From Microbacterium oxydans (GTDB lineage: Bacteria; Actinomycetota; Actinomycetes; Actinomycetales; Microbacteriaceae), in NCBI RefSeq assembly GCF_026559675.1, contig NZ_CP092891.1, positions 682,001-746,000 of the forward strand: a DNA stretch of 64,000 nucleotides, written 5' to 3'. The position numbers and the translations under genes are program-made. The notes under the pieces were generated by a model. The model did not search any database. It was not told the DNA's origin and saw only the letters and a list, made by a program, of their open reading frames with translations. Shown here in pieces: positions 26,356 through 35,046 of the stretch. Position 1 is the stretch's first letter; every line of letters begins with the position of its first letter.

Positions 26356-27972
26356 TCAGGTCGTGGCGGCCTCGCTGTGCCGCCGGCGCAGGTCGGTGGC
26401 GCTCGGTATCCCTCGCGAGAAGAGGAGGGACAGGAGGCTGATGAGGATCAGCCCGAAGAAGGCGATGCGCAGCGACGACAGCTGGGAATCGCGGTAGACC
26501 GTCGCGAGGGTGTCGGCATCCGCGTCGCTCAGCCCGGCCTTCTCCGCGATCGCGGCCACGTCGGCGGCGGGGACGATCGTGACGCCGTGCTCGGTGGCCG
26601 CGGCCACGGTCGTCTTCGTGCCGTCCGGCAGGTCGCTCGCCGCGACGCCCGATGCGAAGGAGGTCGACAGCGCGCCGATGAGGATCGAGCCGATCAGCGC
26701 GGTGCCCAGCGACGAGCCGAGGTTCTGGAACACGCCCTGCAGGCCGCCCACCTCGCTCGTCTCCTTCTCCGTCACGCTCGACATGTTCACGTTCCCGAGC
26801 TGCGAGGCGAGCAGCCCGAGCGCGGCGCCGGACAGGAACATCCCGGTGGCGAAGAGTCCGCTGCGCAGGTCGCTCGTGGCCGAGCCGAGCAGGATCAGAG
26901 CGCTGACGACGAGGATCAGCTGTCCGATGCGCACGATCGTCCGCGGCGAGGCGCGGCGCGAGAGCCGGGTGCCCACGATCGAGAACAGCACCAGCGCGAT
27001 CGACAGCGGGAAGATGCGGATGCCGGTCTCCAGCGCGTCGAGGCCGAGCGTCATCTGCAGGTACACCGGCACCATGAAGAACAGTCCGGCGGTCACCGTG
27101 TACTGGGCGCCCAGCACCGACAGTCCGCTGCGCAGCGCCGTGATCGAGAACATCCCGACGTGCACGAGCGGTGGGCGCCCGGCGCGTTCCAGATGGCGCT
27201 GTCGGGAGAGGAACAGGGCGAGCAGGGCGACACCGACCACGATGAACCAGGCGGCGGGGGAGATGCCGAGCGGGGTGATCGTGACGCCGCCGATGACGGG
27301 CGGATTCAGCGGCAGGACCCATCCCCAGATCTTGCTCTGCAGCATCCCGAACACCACGGCCACGAGTCCGACGGAGGAGAGGGCGACGCTGAGGACGTCG
27401 ATGCGGATGGGCTGTCGCGGCGTGGGGTCGGTGATGATCCGGGCGCACAGCACCACGCCGATCATGATGACCACCTCGGCGACGAACACGTAGCGCCAGT
27501 CGAAGTACGTCGTCACGTACCCGCCGATCAGCGGCCCCGCGGCGACGGCGGCGCCGGAGACCGCCCCGATGATCGCGAAGGCCGTGATGCGCTCGCGCCC
27601 GCGGTAGTTGTCGGCGACGAGGGCCGCGATCGCGGGGATGACGAGCACCGCCCCGAGGCCCTCGATGACCGACCAGCCGAGGAAGAGGAACTGCACGTTC
27701 GGGCTCAGCGCCGTGATCAGCGACCCCGCGGCGTAGATGCAGGAGCCGATCACGAACGCTCGGCGACGACCCCACACGTCGCCCAGCTTCGCGCCCAGGA
27801 GCATGAACGCGGCCATCGTGAGGGTGTAGAACGTGATCGCGCCCTGCATGGCGGCCACCGTGGTGTCGAGGTCGGTCACCACGGTCGAGATCGACACGTT
27901 CATCACGGTGCCGTCCAGGACCATCACGAACTGGGCGGATCCGAGCACGGCGATGACGCTCCATCTCTTCAT
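26356..27972 (-). CDS. MFS transporter, DHA2 (EmrB/QacA) family
   Basis: A 538-residue drug:H+ antiporter-type exporter with about 14 membrane segments. Motifs: VMVLDGTVMNVSIS in TM1 (motif D1), GAKLGDVWGRRR in the TM2-3 loop (motif A) and AAGPLIGGYVTTYFDWRYVF (motif C region). A hydrophilic insert near residues 445-500 (TSFASGVAASDLPDGTKTT...) lies before the last helix. GAAGGAG precedes ATG 27972, which overlaps the stop of the channel gene (ATGA). GH78 begins about 60 bases downstream on the same strand. Substrate unknown. Confidence 0.9.
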   Translation of the reverse strand: MKRWSVIAVLGSAQFVMVLDGTVMNVSISTVVTDLDTTVAAMQGAITFYTLTMAAFMLLGAKLGDVWGRRRAFVIGSCIYAAGSLITALSPNVQFLFLGWSVIEGLGAVLVIPAIAALVADNYRGRERITAFAIIGAVSGAAVAAGPLIGGYVTTYFDWRYVFVAEVVIMIGVVLCARIITDPTPRQPIRIDVLSVALSSVGLVAVVFGMLQSKIWGWVLPLNPPVIGGVTITPLGISPAAWFIVVGVALLALFLSRQRHLERAGRPPLVHVGMFSITALRSGLSVLGAQYTVTAGLFFMVPVYLQMTLGLDALETGIRIFPLSIALVLFSIVGTRLSRRASPRTIVRIGQLILVVSALILLGSATSDLRSGLFATGMFLSGAALGLLASQLGNVNMSSVTEKETSEVGGLQGVFQNLGSSLGTALIGSILIGALSTSFASGVAASDLPDGTKTTVAAATEHGVTIVPAADVAAIAEKAGLSDADADTLATVYRDSQLSSLRIAFFGLILISLLSLLFSRGIPSATDLRRRHSEAATT

Positions 27973-28712
27973 GACGGCTCCTTCGAGGCTGCGGATGATG
28001 CGGGTCCGGATGATGCGGGCGCGGTGCGTGCGCTCGTGCCGCGCATGATGCGGGCGACGGCGGTGATGAGGAAGAGCTGGCCGGTGATGGCCTCGGCGAC
28101 CGCGACCGCCTGCGGACCCGCGCCGGTCGGGACGAGGTTGCCGTAGCCGGTGGTGGTGAGCGTCGTGAACGAGAAGAAGAGCTGGTTGGCGAGCGAGTCG
28201 TCGTCCGCCCCGTCGAACATCGGCACCGACGACAGGAGGGAGAACAGGTTGAAGACGAAGGTGAAGAAGAGGCCGACCAGCACATAGGCGGTGATGGCGG
28301 CCAGCAGGGCCTCGAGGTTGAGTCCGCGGCGCGTGACCTGGTGCGTGATGATCGTGGCCGGGGCGACCAGCAGCGCGATCATCGACGCCGTCGAGAAGAC
28401 GATGTCGAGCGCGTGGCCGCTCGCCCCCACGAGCGCCGCCACGATGGTGGCGAGTCCGGCCGCCGACAGGATCACCCACGCGATGCGCTGCACCAGCGGT
28501 CGCGTCCCGGTGACGTGGAACACCACGGCGACCGTCACCAGGATCACGAGGAACGCCCACGGACTCGGGTTCGTGCCGCGTTGCGCGGCGCACAGCGCAT
28601 ACGACACGACGAGGAGCACGAGGACGATCGCATACCCGGATGCCCCGCCGAGGATGCCGTCGGGGCGTCTGCTGCGCACGCGGGAAGACCTGTCTCGGCG
28701 GGGAGCGCTCAC
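27969..28712 (-). CDS. two-pore-helix potassium channel family protein (paralogue 1)
   Basis: A 247-residue membrane protein. Four hydrophobic segments (about 20-150) precede a C-terminal ion-channel module: outer helix, pore loop with selectivity filter TTTGYGNL near residue 190, and inner helix. The tail is Ala/Ser-rich. GTG 28712 overlaps the DUF2252 stop (GTGA) and is preceded by GAGGAG. By eye it is about two-thirds identical to the channel at 30346-31056, so the two arose by local duplication. A K+-selective pore is implied by GYG; gating is unknown. Confidence 0.88.
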   Translation of the reverse strand: MSAPRRDRSSRVRSRRPDGILGGASGYAIVLVLLVVSYALCAAQRGTNPSPWAFLVILVTVAVVFHVTGTRPLVQRIAWVILSAAGLATIVAALVGASGHALDIVFSTASMIALLVAPATIITHQVTRRGLNLEALLAAITAYVLVGLFFTFVFNLFSLLSSVPMFDGADDDSLANQLFFSFTTLTTTGYGNLVPTGAGPQAVAVAEAITGQLFLITAVARIMRGTSARTAPASSGPASSAASKEPS

Positions 28713-30178
28713 CGTCCCGGCTCCTCGGAGGCCATCGACGGCAGGCGTCCGGATGCGAGCGCCTCGCGGAGTGCCGCGTGGTCGCGGTCGTTCTGGTCGG
28801 CGTAGGTGTCGGCGAAGGCGCAGACCGCCTCGTCGAAGGCGCGACCGCGGCCGAGGTAGCCGGCGACCTCCAGGCGATCCCCGCTCCTGGCGTGCGCACG
28901 GGCGAGAGTCTCGCCGCAGATGCGCGCGTAGAGTGCGGCGCCGCGCGGAGTCATCGCATCCGGGTCGATCCCGCCCTTCCAGTCGTGGAGCTGGCGGACG
29001 TAGAAGTCGCGCGTGATGCCGTCGGCGCCGGTCACCCGCTGCCATCCCAGGAAGATGTCGCTGGCCGCCTGCATGAGCCGCTGCCCGCGCACGACGCGTT
29101 CCGCCTCTCCCGCGTGCTCTCCGGCGCCGAGGAACCGTTCGAGCACCGACGGCTGGGCCGTCTTGGCCTGCAGCAGCAGCGGGTCGTCGTCGTTGCGTCC
29201 GCTGAGGAGGATGACCCAGGCGCGGGTGCCCACGCTGCCGATCCCGCCGATCGTCCTCGCCATGTGCCGGTAGCGGTACTCGGAGATCGGATGCCGGTCG
29301 CCGGGCAGGGTCACCCGGTACGCGGCGAGGAGCTCGCGCATGGTGTCCACCTCGTCCGGCACCCCTTCGCCGTCGGGAAGCAGGTCTTCGACCGGGGTCA
29401 CCAGCGGCGGGTTCGGGATGATGCGCAGCTGGCCGTCGACGACCCGGACGAGTCGCGCGAACGACCGCATCCGATCGCGCTTGCGGGCCTTCTTCAGCGC
29501 GGCGTCGAGCCGCAGGACGGTCTCGTCGTCGGCCTGCCGTCGATCCCGCTCCGCCCGGACCCGTCGCCGCGCGCTCTCGGCGTCGAACCGGTCGTACCAG
29601 GCGTCGAGGACGGGGGAGTCGGCGGCGCGGCGCATCGCTCTCCGGTACCCGCGGACCGAGGCGCGGACGCAGGCGCGGATCTCCTCGGCCGAGAAGCCGC
29701 GATGGCGTCCGGCCACGGCGAAGCTCGTCGCGAGCCGCTTCAGATCCCACTCGAACGGCCCGGGAAAGGTCTCGTCGAAGTCGTTCATGTCGAAGATCAT
29801 CCGGCGCTCCGGGGTGCCGAACAGCCCGAAGTTCGACAGGTGCGCATCCCCGCACAGCTGCACGGTGATCCCGGTGTGCGGCATCGTGGCGAGGTCGGAT
29901 GCCATCAGCAGGGCGGCTCCGCGGTAGAAGGCGAAGGGGGATGCCGCCATCCGCTCGTACCGCAGCGGGACGATGTCGAGGTCCCGTGTGGTGGCCTGCC
30001 CCTCCAGGAGGGCGATCGGGTCCGGACGGCCCGGGCCGGGATCCCACGGGCCCTGCTGCGAGCGCGGTGCACGGGCACGGGCGTCGCGGCCGTGGCTCCG
30101 TCTCGTGACGAATTCGGGCGCCACGGCGTCCGGCGCCCGGAAGTCGTCGCTCGCGTCGGCGTTCTCGCGTCTCACCAT
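28709..30178 (-). CDS. DUF2252 family protein
   Basis: A 489-residue cytoplasmic protein of the DUF2252 family, distantly related to aminoglycoside-phosphotransferase-like kinases. The kinase-like core shows LCGDAHLSNFGLFGTPERRMIFDMNDFDE (catalytic-loop and metal-binding equivalents, about 105-135), followed by FEWDLKRLATSF. The late segment LHDWKGGIDPDAM is also family-typical. The molecular function is not established. It sits between two paralogous K+ channel genes and overlaps the second, suggesting a shared role in ion or stress physiology, which is inference. Confidence 0.88.
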   Translation of the reverse strand: MVRRENADASDDFRAPDAVAPEFVTRRSHGRDARARAPRSQQGPWDPGPGRPDPIALLEGQATTRDLDIVPLRYERMAASPFAFYRGAALLMASDLATMPHTGITVQLCGDAHLSNFGLFGTPERRMIFDMNDFDETFPGPFEWDLKRLATSFAVAGRHRGFSAEEIRACVRASVRGYRRAMRRAADSPVLDAWYDRFDAESARRRVRAERDRRQADDETVLRLDAALKKARKRDRMRSFARLVRVVDGQLRIIPNPPLVTPVEDLLPDGEGVPDEVDTMRELLAAYRVTLPGDRHPISEYRYRHMARTIGGIGSVGTRAWVILLSGRNDDDPLLLQAKTAQPSVLERFLGAGEHAGEAERVVRGQRLMQAASDIFLGWQRVTGADGITRDFYVRQLHDWKGGIDPDAMTPRGAALYARICGETLARAHARSGDRLEVAGYLGRGRAFDEAVCAFADTYADQNDRDHAALREALASGRLPSMASEEPGR

Positions 30179-30345
30179 GTCGCACCTCGCACCCGTGTGT
30201 CGACGGCGCGGGAGCCGGAGGGCCGGAGGAGGTTCCCCGGGCCGGGTGCGGGCGGCGTCGCACCGTCATCGTCGCACTGCCCGACGGCGACGGGGCGACC
30301 GTGTCACCCTTTCGGGGCGATGCGCCCGCGTGACGGTGGGTGCGC

Positions 30346-31056
30346 TCAGGCGGGGGAGGGCGTGCCGCGTTTCGCGCTCGCGCCGCGCATGATCCGTGCG
30401 ACGGCCGTGATCAGGAACAGCTGGCCGGTGATGCCCTCCGCGATGGCGATCGCCTGCCCGCCCGTTCCGACCGGGACCAGGTTGCCGTACCCCGTCGTGG
30501 TGAGGGCCGTGAAGGAGAAGAAGAGCTGGTTGCCGAGGGAGTCGAGGCTCTTCTCGCCGAACATCGGGGTCGGCGAGATCTGCGACATCAGGTTGTAGAC
30601 GAACGCGAAGAACATCCCGACGAGGATGTACGCCGTGATGGCCGCCAGCAGTGCCTCCAGGTCGAGCCCGCGGCGGGTGACCTGATGGATGATGATCGCA
30701 CCGGGCGCGACCAGCAACGCGATCATCGATGCGGCGGACAGTGGGATCGCCAGCACCGGGCCGTCGATGCCGAACGCGGTGGCGATGATCGCGGCGGCGC
30801 CCGCGACGGACAGCACCACCCACGACACGCGCTGCACCAGGCGCCGTGCCCTGGTCACGTGGAACACGATCGCGACCGTCGCCAGCATCGCGAGGAACGC
30901 CCACGGGCTCGGGTCGGTGCTGGGCTGCGTGGCGCACAGCCCGTAGGAGAGGATGAGCAGGGCGAGGACGATCGCGTAGCCGACGCCGCGGTCATCCCAA
31001 AAGCGGCGGATCCGGGCGGTGTCGTGATCCGCATTCCTCGTGTCTGGGCGGGGCAT
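30346..31056 (-). CDS. two-pore-helix potassium channel family protein (paralogue 2)
   Basis: A 236-residue protein with the same plan as the channel at 27969-28712: about four N-terminal membrane segments (GYAIVLALLILSYGLCA...), then the pore module with filter TTTGYGNL near residue 190. ATG 31056 has GAGGA at good distance; an in-frame ATG 72 bases upstream would add an Arg/Gly/Pro-rich stretch unlike the paralogue. It lies 167 bases before DUF2252 on the same strand and may start the operon. Confidence 0.87.
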   Translation of the reverse strand: MPRPDTRNADHDTARIRRFWDDRGVGYAIVLALLILSYGLCATQPSTDPSPWAFLAMLATVAIVFHVTRARRLVQRVSWVVLSVAGAAAIIATAFGIDGPVLAIPLSAASMIALLVAPGAIIIHQVTRRGLDLEALLAAITAYILVGMFFAFVYNLMSQISPTPMFGEKSLDSLGNQLFFSFTALTTTGYGNLVPVGTGGQAIAIAEGITGQLFLITAVARIMRGASAKRGTPSPA

Positions 31057-31202
31057 GGCTGGTCCTCTTCCGCGCGGTGGACGGCGACGTCCACGATGTG
31101 CGGCCAGTATCCCAGCGCCCGTGCGCATCCCCGGTCAGTGCGGGTGCGCGTCGGTCAGAAGGGGGTCGTCCCTCTCGGTTCGTCTCTGCTCTCCCGACCC
31201 GT

Positions 31203-31208
31203 TATGAT
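31203..31208 (+). promoter_or_regulatory. -10 box of tRNA-Ser(GCU)
   Basis: TATGAT lies 36 bases before the mature tRNA end. A weak TTCGTC at 31179-31184 (18-nt spacing) may be its -35. The 5' leader holds GCATCCG/CGGATGC, a 7-bp hairpin just before the tRNA. Confidence 0.5.
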
Positions 31209-31243
31209 GGCTAGGTGCATCCGTGCTTTCGGGTCGGATGCCT

Positions 31244-31332
31244 GGAGACGTCGCATAGTCCGGCCGAGTGCACCACCCTGCTAAGGTGGAGTCCCCTCAC
31301 GGGGACCAGGGGTTCAAATCCCCTCGTCTCCG
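31244..31332 (+). tRNA. tRNA-Ser (anticodon GCU)
   Basis: An 89-nt class II tRNA: acceptor GGAGACG/CGTCTCC, anticodon stem CCACC/GGTGG, loop CTGCTAA with GCT at 31280-31282, variable arm GTCCCC/GGGGAC and T loop TTCAAAT. Reads AGC/AGU. No encoded CCA. Confidence 0.95.
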
Positions 31333-31418
31333 CACTTGTTTCAGCTGGTCATAGCTGATTTCCGCGTGGCCCCGAGAAGGCTGTCCCACGCCCCGACCGC
31401 TGCGGTGTCGACACACAC

Positions 31419-31470
31419 GAGAAACCTCCGGTCGATGCCGCTGGGGACGGTCGTCGATCCGGAGGTTCTC
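31419..31470. repeat. inverted repeat downstream of tRNA-Ser
   Basis: GAGAAACCTCCGG (31419-31431) and CCGGAGGTTCTC (31459-31470) pair over 12 bp with one bulged A and a 27-nt loop. The 31333-31568 gap holds no convincing gene; this structure is its only notable content. It could end the tRNA transcript or the convergent DUF1254 gene, though no T-run follows. Confidence 0.5.
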
Positions 31471-31568
31471 GCTGCTCGGGCCGGTCATCGAGCTCCGGCG
31501 AGCAGCAGCGCGTGCAGGTCATGGCCTCCGCGTGTGGGGATGCGTGGCTCGCTGGACGCGCTGGTCGG

Positions 31569-32510
31569 TCACAGCTTCTCGGGCCGGGGAGCGGTCCACG
31601 TGCCGTCGAGGACCGACGGCCGCGGACGGTAGAGCCGCAGCACGTAGTTCCAGCCCGGCATGATCGGAAGGGCGTTCGCGACGCCGTCGAGCTGCACGCC
31701 GAAGCGGATCGTCACTCCGCCGTCCTCGTCCCTGACCGCAGTGAGGCTGTTGATGCTGTTCACGCCGAGGCTGTTCTCCTCGAAGAAGCCGGCGGCGTTG
31801 TAGAGCGACACCGACCAGAAGGCGTCGACCGGCACGTCGACGAGCCGGAGCCGGTACTCGTCGACGGGGAGGTCCTCGTCCACGCTGATGTACGTCGCCT
31901 CGTACTCGGGGAGGCCGCCCCAGCCGGACGCCGTGCCGAGGAGGTGCCGGATCGGGTCGACCTCGTCCACCGTGCCGAACGCGTGGTCGTACTTGCTGAC
32001 CCCGCGGGCCAGCGCGAGGAGCGCGTCGCGGGTCTCCGTCTGGGACTGCTCGTCGTACTCGGGAAGCGGATACGGCCCCGAGCCGCCGCCCGTGATGGCC
32101 AGGGCGTTCTGCAGCCGGTTCACCTGCGCGACGTCGTCGGGGTTCTGCGGGTCGACGAGGATGCGCACGATGAGCGCCGCGTGATCGGTGCCGACGAAGT
32201 CGCGCGTGAGGCGGTGCTCACCCGGCTCGCGCAGGATGATCGGACCGTAGTGGTCCTGGTTGATGACCCAGACCGAGATGTAGCGCTCACCGGTGTCCGG
32301 CAGCGTGACGGTCACGCCGTCGCGCACATCGATGATCGCGCTGCTGTAGAGCGTGTCGCGGTTCTGCCGGATGATGGGCTGGTCGTCGAGCGGCTTCAGC
32401 TCGTAGGTGTGGTTCCACGCACCCACCCCGGTGCCGGCGGAGAGTCGGGAGAACATCAGGTCTGTCTCCGCCCTGTTGAAGTTCAGGACGTTGACCGGGA
32501 TCGAGGACAT
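31569..32510 (-). CDS. DUF1254/DUF1214 domain protein
   Basis: A 313-residue protein without signal peptide. The N-terminal part (about 1-130) resembles DUF1254 (NRAETDLMFSRLSA, QPIIRQNRDTLYSSAIIDV, DTGERYISVWVINQDHY). The C-terminal part resembles DUF1214 (FWSVSLYNAAGFFEENSLGVNSINS, MPGWNYVLRLYRP). Function is not established. AAAGGAA precedes ATG 32510; the frame continues upstream only as antisense-like sequence. A GAP-family membrane gene lies 47 bases upstream on the same strand, so they may be co-transcribed. Confidence 0.85.
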   Translation of the reverse strand: MSSIPVNVLNFNRAETDLMFSRLSAGTGVGAWNHTYELKPLDDQPIIRQNRDTLYSSAIIDVRDGVTVTLPDTGERYISVWVINQDHYGPIILREPGEHRLTRDFVGTDHAALIVRILVDPQNPDDVAQVNRLQNALAITGGGSGPYPLPEYDEQSQTETRDALLALARGVSKYDHAFGTVDEVDPIRHLLGTASGWGGLPEYEATYISVDEDLPVDEYRLRLVDVPVDAFWSVSLYNAAGFFEENSLGVNSINSLTAVRDEDGGVTIRFGVQLDGVANALPIMPGWNYVLRLYRPRPSVLDGTWTAPRPEKL

Positions 32511-32557
32511 GGGGGTTCCTTTCGAGGGGTGGGGACGAGGCGACGGCGCGGGTGCGT

Positions 32558-33235
32558 TCAGAGGGAGCCGATGCCCTTGCCGAGCATGAGGACGCCGATG
32601 ACGGCGAGCAGCACGGTCGTGATCACCGCGTTCTCCCTCGCGAGCCACCGGTGGAAGGCTTCCATCGGCGCGCGCAGCCGATCGGCGGAGAGCGTGAACG
32701 CGATGACGGGGATCACGACGCTGGAGACGGCGCAGGCGATGAAGACGGCCGCGGCGACCGCGGTGGACGCGGTGGAGAGGCCCGCGCTGCCGACGATGAA
32801 GCCCGCACTGGCGGCGATCAGCAGGTTCTTGGGGCGGGGGAGCGAGAGCAGCAGCCCCAGCCCGAGCGCGCGTCCGAACGTGAACGAGTCGACCGCCGAC
32901 ATCCACTTCGGCAGCGTCGGATCCTCGCCGGGAGCGGGTCGTCCGCGCCACTGCTTCACCGCGAGCAGGAGCAGGAGCGCCGCCAGGACGAACTGCACGA
33001 CCGCTCGCACCGCGTCCGGGCCGCTGCGGTCGGCGGGAACCGGGAGGACGCCCGCGAGGATCACGAACACGGCGACGGGTACGGCGACCCCGACGCACCA
33101 GCCGATGAGGAACCCGGGACCGGTGCGTCCGGCATTCGGGGAGAGCAGCATCAGGATGATCGCGACGATCGTCAACGGACTGATGGCGATCGCGAGCGTC
33201 AGGGGAAGCGTCTCCCCGATCACCGAACCCAGCAT
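32558..33235 (-). CDS. GAP family (Sap-like) membrane protein
   Basis: A 225-residue integral membrane protein with six predicted helices. It resembles the GAP/SfLAP family, related to mycobacterial Sap proteins that assist glycolipid export: PLTLAIAISPLTIVAIILMLLSP, GRALGLGLLLSLPRPKNLLIAASAG. ATG 33235 follows GAGAGGGA; an ATG 78 bases upstream is in frame but adds a hydrophilic stretch. Actual cargo is unknown. Confidence 0.8.
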   Translation of the reverse strand: MLGSVIGETLPLTLAIAISPLTIVAIILMLLSPNAGRTGPGFLIGWCVGVAVPVAVFVILAGVLPVPADRSGPDAVRAVVQFVLAALLLLLAVKQWRGRPAPGEDPTLPKWMSAVDSFTFGRALGLGLLLSLPRPKNLLIAASAGFIVGSAGLSTASTAVAAAVFIACAVSSVVIPVIAFTLSADRLRAPMEAFHRWLARENAVITTVLLAVIGVLMLGKGIGSL

Positions 33236-33394
33236 GCTCTCGTCCCTCTCGACCGACGGCACCCCGGTGACGGCTCCCGTGTCATCGGGAAGCGCCGGCC
33301 CCATCCCCGCCATGCTTGCGGATGCAAGACGTCGGGAACGGGCGTCTCATCCTCCAGGGATGAGTTCTCGCCCGTCGGGTCCGGCGGTGTCGTG

Positions 33395-33907
33395 TCAGGC
33401 GGAGGCGTCGACCGAGCGCGCGGTGCCGATCGGCTCGACGTCCGTGCTCTCGTCGGCGATGCCGAAGCGGATCAGGGCGCGCGGGTCGGCGCGGTAGTCG
33501 GGCGGAGCGGTGTCCAGCGCGCTCGCCTCGAGCAGGGTGAAGTCGGCCGACGTCCCGATCAGGCGCAGCGTTCCCACCGGGAGGCAGTCGGCGATCAGCT
33601 GGAACTCGGAGTCCAGCTGGCGCAGCGTCGCACCGGTGATCGACCAGGCCGTGAACTCGTTGGCGGTCCGCGTGCTGATCCAGTTCTGCTGGGCGATCCC
33701 CGTCACGCGCAGCAGGGCGGTGTTCCCCCGCAGGCGTGGCGATTGCCGTAGCTCCAGGAGCACGCCCGCCGTCCCGCCCAGGACGTCGACGACGATCCGG
33801 GTGATCTGGGCGCCGATCAGCGCATCCGCATGGAGGAAGGGATTCTCCGCTTCCGGCAGCTCCGGGAGCGCGCGGGGGATACCGATGAGCAGGTCATGCA
33901 CCTTCAC
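33395..33907 (-). CDS. hypothetical protein, 170 residues
   Basis: I do not recognise this protein. It has no signal peptide, membrane segment or cysteine cluster beyond one Cys, and looks like a single alpha/beta globular domain. Notable segments are HADALIGAQITRIVVDVLG, NTALLRVTGIAQQNWIS and EFTAWSITGATLRQL; the C-terminal 30 residues are probably flexible. Codon use matches its neighbours. It is divergent from the AraC-GyrI gene, and the 185-base gap between them contains a long inverted repeat. Confidence 0.65.
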   Translation of the reverse strand: MKVHDLLIGIPRALPELPEAENPFLHADALIGAQITRIVVDVLGGTAGVLLELRQSPRLRGNTALLRVTGIAQQNWISTRTANEFTAWSITGATLRQLDSEFQLIADCLPVGTLRLIGTSADFTLLEASALDTAPPDYRADPRALIRFGIADESTDVEPIGTARSVDASA

Positions 33908-33956
33908 GTCGATCTTTCTCCCCAGCTATCCCCACACAAAACGATATGTGATCCCC

Positions 33957-33986
33957 GTTCACAAACTCTGAATGCCGAGTGTGAAC
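33957..33986. promoter_or_regulatory. inverted repeat in divergent intergenic region
   Basis: GTTCACA-aa-CTC (33957-33968) pairs with GAG-TGTGAAC (33977-33986) around an 8-nt loop. Lying between the unknown gene and the AraC-type regulator, it is either an operator or a leader hairpin. The local sequence (33930-33975) is unusually A/T-rich for this genome. Confidence 0.5.
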
Positions 33987-34092
33987 AGGGAGATCTCGGA
34001 ACGGATGACCCCTCCGGCCGACCGCATCGGACCAGAATGATCGGGTGTGCTCTGCTGCGGGCCGGACACGATGGCAGGGAAAGGAGGACCCC

Positions 34093-34959
34093 ATGATCGG
34101 CACGCTCAACGCCGTGGTGGATCTGGTCGCGGCTACGCCACCGGATGAGGAGATCGACGTCGCCGCGTTCGCTCGCGCGCACGGGACGACGGAGTATCAC
34201 CTGCGCCGGATGTTCTCGGCCCTCGCGGGGATGCCGCTCTCGGAGTACGTGCGCCGCCGCCGGATGACGCACGCCGGGGCCGAGCTCGCCGCGGGTGCGA
34301 CCAGCCTGCTCGACGTCGCCGTCCGTCACGGCTACGGCTCGGTCGAGGCGTTCGGTCGCGCGTTCCGTGCGGTGCACGGGATCAGTCCGGCCGACGCGCG
34401 CCGAGAAGGGGGTCCTCTCCGCACACAACCCACGCTCCGGTTCCGCCTGAGCGTCGAAGGGAGCACTCCGATGGACGTCACCATCACCCACCTGCCCGCA
34501 ACGGTCCTCGCCGGTCACGCCGTCGAGGTCCCGCTCCTCCATGAGGGCGTCAACCCGCACATCCAGGCGCACATCGCCGCGATCCCGCCGGAGGAGCATG
34601 CGCGCCTCAAGGCTCTCGGGAACGCCGAGCCCTCCGGAATCCTCGCCGTCACGGCGGACATCGAGCCGGATGCGCCGGAGGGGACGCTGCTGACATATCT
34701 GCACGGCGTCGCGCTGCAGGTCGCCACCCCGGTTCCGGACGACCTCTACGTCATCCGGCTCGACGACGGCACCTGGGCGGTCTTCGCCGCCCGCGGCCCG
34801 TTCCCCCAGACGCTGCAGGACCTGTGGGCGGCGACCGCGACCGAGTGGTTCCCGTCGAATCCCTGGCGGCTCCGCCCGGGCCCGTCGATCGTCCGCTACC
34901 TCGAGTTCACGGGCGACTTCGCCTCGTGCGAGCTGTGGCTGCCGATCGAGCAGAGCTGA
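34093..34959 (+). CDS. AraC-type regulator with GyrI-like effector domain
   Basis: A 288-residue transcription factor. The N-terminal double helix-turn-helix of AraC type covers about 1-105 (FARAHGTTEYHLRRMFSALAG, VAVRHGYGSVEAFGRAFRAVHGISPADARR). The C-terminal GyrI-like small-molecule-binding domain covers about 125-288 (VTITHLPATVLAGH... FPSNPWRLRPGPSIVRYLE...ELWLPIE). This layout matches Rob/BmrR-like drug- or stress-sensing activators. AAGGAGG gives an excellent ribosome site for ATG 34093. A stand-alone GyrI protein follows 87 bases later. Confidence 0.9.
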   Translation: MIGTLNAVVDLVAATPPDEEIDVAAFARAHGTTEYHLRRMFSALAGMPLSEYVRRRRMTHAGAELAAGATSLLDVAVRHGYGSVEAFGRAFRAVHGISPADARREGGPLRTQPTLRFRLSVEGSTPMDVTITHLPATVLAGHAVEVPLLHEGVNPHIQAHIAAIPPEEHARLKALGNAEPSGILAVTADIEPDAPEGTLLTYLHGVALQVATPVPDDLYVIRLDDGTWAVFAARGPFPQTLQDLWAATATEWFPSNPWRLRPGPSIVRYLEFTGDFASCELWLPIEQS

Positions 34960-35046
34960 CGGCGGACACGGCACGGGACGGGCACGCCGCCCCTCCCGTG
35001 TCCGACCCCCGTGCCACACTGGCCGCACGACCGAGGGAGGCACGTC

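Noticed and set aside
31297..31488. 63-residue minus-strand frame ending in RRRGDLNPWSP
   Set aside because: It runs through tRNA-Ser; this is the classic artefact of translating a tRNA complement.
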